Assembly: GCA_019113005.1 (NCBI GenBank)
Contig: DXIE01000016.1
Location: 1-64,000, forward strand
Length of the DNA stretch: 64,000 bases
Origin: Candidatus Butyricicoccus avistercoris
Lineage (GTDB): Bacteria; Bacillota; Clostridia; Oscillospirales; Butyricicoccaceae
Direction of reading: 5' to 3'
How positions within the stretch are numbered: position 1 is the stretch's first letter; each line of letters starts with the position of its first letter. This document shows positions 59,713-64,000 of the stretch, piece by piece. Position numbers and translations under genes: made by a program. The notes beneath the pieces were generated by a model. That model saw nothing but the letters and a program-made list of their open reading frames with translations. It was not told where the DNA came from and made no database searches.

Positions 59713-62097
59713 ATGGCAAAACAATATCGCAAAAGGGAAATCATAAACCATATTTTAAAAAACTTACAAGAAGATTTTGGTCTAAATGATATATCCAAAG
59801 CAAATTATACACAAATATATAAAGCTTGTGCAAAATATGTGCAGTCTGAGCTTTATGAACTTATGGTTCAAACCGAAAAGAAACAAAAATTAGAGCGAAA
59901 AGTACATTTTATATGTATGGAAATTTTGCTTGGTCGTTCGCTTAAAAATAATGCATATAATCTGGGTATGTTAGATGCTCTGCAAGATGCTTGCGAGGAT
60001 TTAGAAGTTGATATAAATAAAATTTTTATCGCAGAAAGAGATGCGGGTCTTGGCAGTGACTCTATTGGCAGACTTTCAGCATGTTATGGTGATGCTGCTG
60101 CAACAATAGGTGTTGCAGGTACAGGATATACCATTAGATATGAAGAAGGTAACTTCATTCAAAAAATACAAAATGGTGAACAAATAGAACTTCCAGATTT
60201 ATGGCTTGAAACTGGCGAAGTTTGGCAAAGCAAAAAAGAAAGTGAAGCTAAAATTGTTAAATTCGGCGGTGAAGTCCATGAGATATGGCAAAATGACGCA
60301 CTTGAAATAGCATATAAAAACGCTTTTGAAGTGCTTGCGATACCTTACGATATGGTTATATCAGGTTATTACACTGAGCATACTGTAAAATTAAGATTAT
60401 GGAAAGCGAAAAGTTTATCAAAGGATAATCTAGATAATATTAAAAGTGCAGAGGCTATATCTAAAAAGCTCTATAATGATGACATAACAGAAAATCAAAA
60501 AGAAGAAAAATTAAAGCAACAATATTTTCTGGTATCGGCTACTATTCAAGATATTTGTAAAAAACATAAAGATATATATGGCACACTAGAGAACTTTGCT
60601 GAGAAAAATGTTATTCATTTAATGGATACTCGTTCAGCTTTATCAATACCTGAGCTTATGCGTATTTTATTAGATGAAGAAAAAATGAGTTGGGAATTTG
60701 CTTGGAACATAACTACTCAGTCTATTGCTTATACAAACCATTCAATGCGTCAAAACAGTTTGGAATTTTGCTCTGCTAGAACTATGGAAAAATGTATTCC
60801 TAGAATTATGAGCATTATAAATGAAATAAATCGCAGATATACTTCTATGCTCATGGCTTATTATCCAGATGATATCAGCAAAATAAATAGAATGTCAGTA
60901 ATAAGTGATAGCCGCATCAATATGGCAAATCTTGGTGTTATTGGTTCATTCTCAGTTAATGGTGTTTCTACATTGCATGGTGAGCTGTTAAAAAACCATG
61001 TTTTTCCTGACCTTTATTCAATCTATCCTGCAAAGTTTAGACAAATAACAAATGGTATCTCTGTGAGACGTTGGTTGTGTCAGGCAAATCCAGAGCTGAC
61101 AGACTTAATATCTTCCAAAATAGGCACAGGTTTCATTACTCACCCATCAGAACTGCATGTTTTGGCTGGTTTGGGTTCTGACAAAACTCTTTTAGAGAAT
61201 ATAGGTAAAGTTAAACTTAATAACAAAAAACGTTTAGCTGAATATATTCTTGAGAAAACTGGTATAAAAGTAAATGTAAACACAATGTTTGATGTGCATT
61301 GTAAGAATGTTTATATGCATAAACGTCATTTGATGTATTTAATGCATGTTTTAACTATTTATAATAAAATCAAGAAAAAAGAGGAAAAATTGCTCGTTCC
61401 ACGAACTTTTATTATGTGTGCCAGAGCAATGACATCAAATAAAATAGAAAAGAAAATTATTAAACTGACACATGCAATAGCAAATATGATAAATAATGAT
61501 ATTGAAGTTAATAATGTTATTAAATTCGTATTTTTAGAGAATTATAACGTTTCTTTATCTGAAATTGTTGTGCCTGCTGCTGATTTATCAGAACAGTTGT
61601 CTCTTACAGGTAGTGAAGCATCAGGTACTGGTAATATGAAACTTATGATGAATGGTGCAGTTACTATTGGTACATGGGACGGTGCTAATATAGAAATAGA
61701 AAAAACGGTAGGACGTGAAAATATTCTATTATTTGGCACTCAGCCAAGTGAAGCTTTTACAGGCAGAGTAAGACCTGAAGATTATAATCATATGTGTCCA
61801 GAACTTGAATATGCAATAGAACGTATTGAACAAGGCTTTGGCGATGGTGAAAATTATAAAGATGTATTAGATGCTGCATTTAAAGCAAATAATGAAATTG
61901 ATTATTATCGCATAGGTCATGATTTTGCATCTTATTGCAGAACTCAAGAACGTGCTTCTCAAATGTATTTACGTCCTCAAAATTGGAACTATATGGCTCT
62001 TATTAACATTGCTAATAGTGGCAGATTTGCCGCTGACCGTTCGGTTGCTGAATATGCACAAAATATTTGGCGTGTGCCTTCTAAATTTTCATTCTAG
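59713..62097 (+). CDS. glgP: Glycogen phosphorylase family protein, divergent phosphate-binding loops
   Basis: A 794-residue GT35 protein with the PLP lysine K643 in ASGTGNMKLMMNGA and GTWDGANIEI intact. The glycine loop usually reading GLGNGGLGRL is GLGSDSIGRL (112-121). The segment usually reading KRxHEYKRQL is KNVYMHKRHL (531-540), so the phosphate-contacting Arg is Asn532 while the following Lys537 is kept. TNHSMRQNSLEFCSARTMEK replaces the usual TNHTVLPEALEKW. It may have altered activity. ATG 59713 is the best methionine, but GGGGG is 15 bases away; an ATA codon at 59704 would sit at ideal distance. Confidence 0.85.
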   Translation: MAKQYRKREIINHILKNLQEDFGLNDISKANYTQIYKACAKYVQSELYELMVQTEKKQKLERKVHFICMEILLGRSLKNNAYNLGMLDALQDACEDLEVDINKIFIAERDAGLGSDSIGRLSACYGDAAATIGVAGTGYTIRYEEGNFIQKIQNGEQIELPDLWLETGEVWQSKKESEAKIVKFGGEVHEIWQNDALEIAYKNAFEVLAIPYDMVISGYYTEHTVKLRLWKAKSLSKDNLDNIKSAEAISKKLYNDDITENQKEEKLKQQYFLVSATIQDICKKHKDIYGTLENFAEKNVIHLMDTRSALSIPELMRILLDEEKMSWEFAWNITTQSIAYTNHSMRQNSLEFCSARTMEKCIPRIMSIINEINRRYTSMLMAYYPDDISKINRMSVISDSRINMANLGVIGSFSVNGVSTLHGELLKNHVFPDLYSIYPAKFRQITNGISVRRWLCQANPELTDLISSKIGTGFITHPSELHVLAGLGSDKTLLENIGKVKLNNKKRLAEYILEKTGIKVNVNTMFDVHCKNVYMHKRHLMYLMHVLTIYNKIKKKEEKLLVPRTFIMCARAMTSNKIEKKIIKLTHAIANMINNDIEVNNVIKFVFLENYNVSLSEIVVPAADLSEQLSLTGSEASGTGNMKLMMNGAVTIGTWDGANIEIEKTVGRENILLFGTQPSEAFTGRVRPEDYNHMCPELEYAIERIEQGFGDGENYKDVLDAAFKANNEIDYYRIGHDFASYCRTQERASQMYLRPQNWNYMALINIANSGRFAADRSVAEYAQNIWRVPSKFSF

Positions 62098-62105
62098 CTA
62101 TTATG

Positions 62106-62136
62106 CTGCCTATTTATATATAGGCAGTATTTTTTT
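62106..62136 (+). terminator. Terminator after glgP
   Basis: CTGCCTAT pairs with ATAGGCAG around a 6-base loop, followed by seven T residues. It ends the glgB-P operon before the amylase-family gene. Confidence 0.87.
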
Positions 62137-62169
62137 ACTTTTTTTTGTTAATAAAACACCCACTGACAC

Positions 62170-62198
62170 TTAAAAAATATATCATAATGTGTTATACT
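62170..62198 (+). promoter_or_regulatory. Candidate promoter of the GH13 gene
   Basis: An extended -10 (TGT-TATACT, ending 62198) is preceded at 17 bases by TTAAAA (62170-62175), a weak -35. Confidence 0.5.
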
Positions 62199-62220
62199 TA
62201 CTATGTATCGCTATGCACTG

Positions 62221-62245
62221 TTTAAGCTATGCTTATTAGCTTAAA
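62221..62245 (+). other. Leader hairpin before the GH13 gene
   Basis: TTTAAGCTA pairs with TAGCTTAAA (9 bp, 7-base loop) and ends 5 bases before the AAGGAGA ribosome-binding site. It could influence translation. Confidence 0.45.
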
Positions 62246-62265
62246 TAAAAAAGGAGATATTTTTA

Positions 62266-64000
62266 ATGAGTGAAATTTCAAGTATTTATTGTTCAAGATT
62301 AGAATCATATAAAAAACCATTTGGTGCAGTTAAAGCTGGAGATGATGTTGAAATTTGCATTTATCCAAGAAGAAATACTGGTGTTTTATATGCTGAATTT
62401 ATTATAAAAGCTGATAATGAAAATGAGCTTAGATATATTCCTATGAAATGGAATGGATATGAAGGCTATCGTGATTGCTATAAAGTGAGTTTTAAAGCGG
62501 GTGATGCAGGGCTTTATTGGTATGCTTTTAAAATAATCACTGCTTATGAAGAATATTATATTGTTAAAACGGTTGGCGGTCGTGGTGATGTTAGAAAAGA
62601 TTTATCCGATATGTTCCAGCTCACTGTTTTTAATGGTGATTATAAAGTGGCTGATTGGTTCGGTCAAGGTATAACTTATAACATTTTCCCTGACCGTTTT
62701 TGTAGAACTGAAGTGCCTAAAAAAACTGGTTGGCGTACTGAGCGTAATATCCATGAAAATTGGTCAGATATACCTGTTTATTTGCCAGATGAAAAAGGTG
62801 AAATTTGGAATAACGATTTCTTTGGTGGAAGTATTAAAGGTGTAATTTCAAAGCTCGATTATCTTAAAAGTTTAAATGTTAAAACAATTTATTTTAATCC
62901 AATTTTTGAAGCCTTTTCAAATCATAGATATGACACAGGTAATTATAAAAATATTGACCCTATGATGGGTGCTGAAGAAGATTTTAAAGAGCTTTGCTCG
63001 AAAGCTAAAGAATATGGTATGCGTGTTGTTTTAGATGGTGTTTTCAGTCATACAGGCTATGACAGTGAATACTTTAATGCGAGAAACAACTATGACAGCG
63101 TAGGTGCATATCAGTCGAAAGACTCAAAATATTATTCTTGGTATGATTTTTCTGAGTGGCCTAATAAATATTCTTCATGGTGGGGTATATATACCTTACC
63201 ACAGGTCAATGAAATGAATGAGGCGTACCTTGATTATATAATCGAAGGTGAGGACAGCGTAATTAAGCATTGGCTTAATGCTGGTGCTTCTGGTTGGCGT
63301 TTAGATGTTGCTGATGAGCTGCCTGATGAGTTTATAGCGAAGTTAAATGCTGCTGCAAGAAGTGTCAAAGAAGATGCACTCGTTATAGGTGAAGTTTGGG
63401 AAGATGCATCAAATAAAATTAGCTATGATGTTAGACGTAAATACTTCCAAGGTGGAGAACTTGATAGCGTTATGAATTACCCACTTCGTGACGGTATACT
63501 TGCTTATTTATGTGGTGCATCGGCTGAGGACTTTGTTGAGAGAATGGAAACTCTGCGTGAGAATTATCCAACAGCAGTTTTCTATAACCTTATGAATATT
63601 ATAAGCACTCATGATACACCTAGAGCTTTAACTTTATTTGGTGCAAATCCTAGCGATTGGAGTCAAAGCAGAGATTTTCGTGCTTATCGCTGGCTTGAAG
63701 GTGAAGAACGTGAAATGGCAAAACATAAGTTATTTATGGCTGCGATAATACAATTTACCATGCCAGGTTCACCAACTATTTATTATGGTGATGAGGCAGG
63801 TCAGCAAGGTTATGAAGACCCATTTAACAGAAGAACTTATCCTTGGGGCAATGAGGACACAGAAATTTTAGAGTTTTATAAAAAACTCGGCAATGTCAGA
63901 AGTAATAGCAAAGCTCTTAACAAAGGTCAGTTAAGATTTTTAGAGGCTGATAACGATATTTTAATATATGAGCGTCAAATAGAAGATGAGCAAATGCTTA
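62266..64000 (+). CDS. GH13 alpha-amylase family enzyme, neopullulanase/cyclomaltodextrinase-like (3' end outside window)
   Basis: The frame opens with ATG 62266 after AAGGAGA and is still open at the window end, giving 578 residues. An N-terminal beta domain of CBM34 type (~1-130) precedes the GH13 barrel: YNIFPDRFC, FFGGSIKGVISKLDYLKSLNV, the nucleophile Asp in GWRLDVADE, the acid/base Glu in VIGEVWEDAS and the stabilising Asp in ISTHDTPR. This order is that of neopullulanase, cyclomaltodextrinase or maltogenic amylase (GH13_20). No signal peptide is seen, so it probably acts in the cytoplasm on maltodextrins or glycogen fragments, in keeping with the adjacent glg operon. Confidence 0.9.
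   Translation, partial: MSEISSIYCSRLESYKKPFGAVKAGDDVEICIYPRRNTGVLYAEFIIKADNENELRYIPMKWNGYEGYRDCYKVSFKAGDAGLYWYAFKIITAYEEYYIVKTVGGRGDVRKDLSDMFQLTVFNGDYKVADWFGQGITYNIFPDRFCRTEVPKKTGWRTERNIHENWSDIPVYLPDEKGEIWNNDFFGGSIKGVISKLDYLKSLNVKTIYFNPIFEAFSNHRYDTGNYKNIDPMMGAEEDFKELCSKAKEYGMRVVLDGVFSHTGYDSEYFNARNNYDSVGAYQSKDSKYYSWYDFSEWPNKYSSWWGIYTLPQVNEMNEAYLDYIIEGEDSVIKHWLNAGASGWRLDVADELPDEFIAKLNAAARSVKEDALVIGEVWEDASNKISYDVRRKYFQGGELDSVMNYPLRDGILAYLCGASAEDFVERMETLRENYPTAVFYNLMNIISTHDTPRALTLFGANPSDWSQSRDFRAYRWLEGEEREMAKHKLFMAAIIQFTMPGSPTIYYGDEAGQQGYEDPFNRRTYPWGNEDTEILEFYKKLGNVRSNSKALNKGQLRFLEADNDILIYERQIEDEQML

Noticed and set aside
1..64000. CRISPR arrays, insertion sequences and prophage remnants
   Set aside because: No regularly spaced repeats, transposase signatures or phage structural genes were seen on either strand.

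Overview
The window is a stretch of an AT-rich, low-GC Gram-positive chromosome, most probably a gut-type member of the Clostridia. The order whiA-dnaE-pfkA, lipoproteins with Gram-positive lipoboxes, strong AGGAGG ribosome-binding sites, near-consensus sigma-A promoters, a class A RNase P RNA, a YesM/YesN-type two-component system and clostridial glgC/glgD pairing all point that way. The exact genus cannot be read from the sequence. No phage genes, transposases, integrases or CRISPR arrays were seen.

Layout. 1-8.8 kb (+): end of whiA, dnaE, pfkA, then a translationally coupled trio (short-chain dehydrogenase, small P-loop kinase, DegV protein) and a surface polysaccharide deacetylase. 8.8-13 kb (-): a queG-like Fe-S protein, an Orn/Lys/Arg-type decarboxylase, holB and ricT, recalling the Bacillus yaaO-holB-yaaT block. 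13.1-18.3 kb: serC-serA (serine synthesis), a membrane-anchored metallophosphoesterase, an alpha/beta hydrolase and a BI-1-family membrane protein.

18.3-34.6 kb is a sugar acquisition region. mglBAC (galactose-type ABC transporter) is followed by a YesN/YesM two-component system and two sugar-binding-protein-like genes, one of them held by an uncleaved N-terminal anchor. This looks like a three-component sugar sensor. Upstream lies a second operon: binding protein, two permeases, a tiny membrane protein and a GH112 galactosyl-N-acetylhexosamine phosphorylase, with a divergent AraC regulator. It has no ATPase of its own; an MsmK/UgpC-type ATPase at 44.6-45.7 kb could supply it.

34.6-40 kb: an Rrf2 regulator with reverse rubrerythrin, two tRNA-Leu genes (GAG, CAG), a BTAD/SARP-like regulator with a degenerate GGDEF-like end, a tiny membrane protein, rnpB (minus strand), murD and a small lipoprotein. 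40-48.4 kb: GntR regulator with uxuA and a fructuronate-reductase-like gene (hexuronate use), AraC regulator, the MsmK-type ATPase, then an unusual cytosolic ParB-like/BMP-like fusion protein coupled to a metallophosphoesterase.

48.4-64 kb: purA; a cysteine desulfurase-thiI-cinA operon; and a glycogen cluster glgB-glgC-glgD-glgA-glgP followed by a GH13 alpha-amylase-family gene cut by the window end. The phosphorylase has altered residues in two loops that normally hold phosphate, so its activity should not be assumed.
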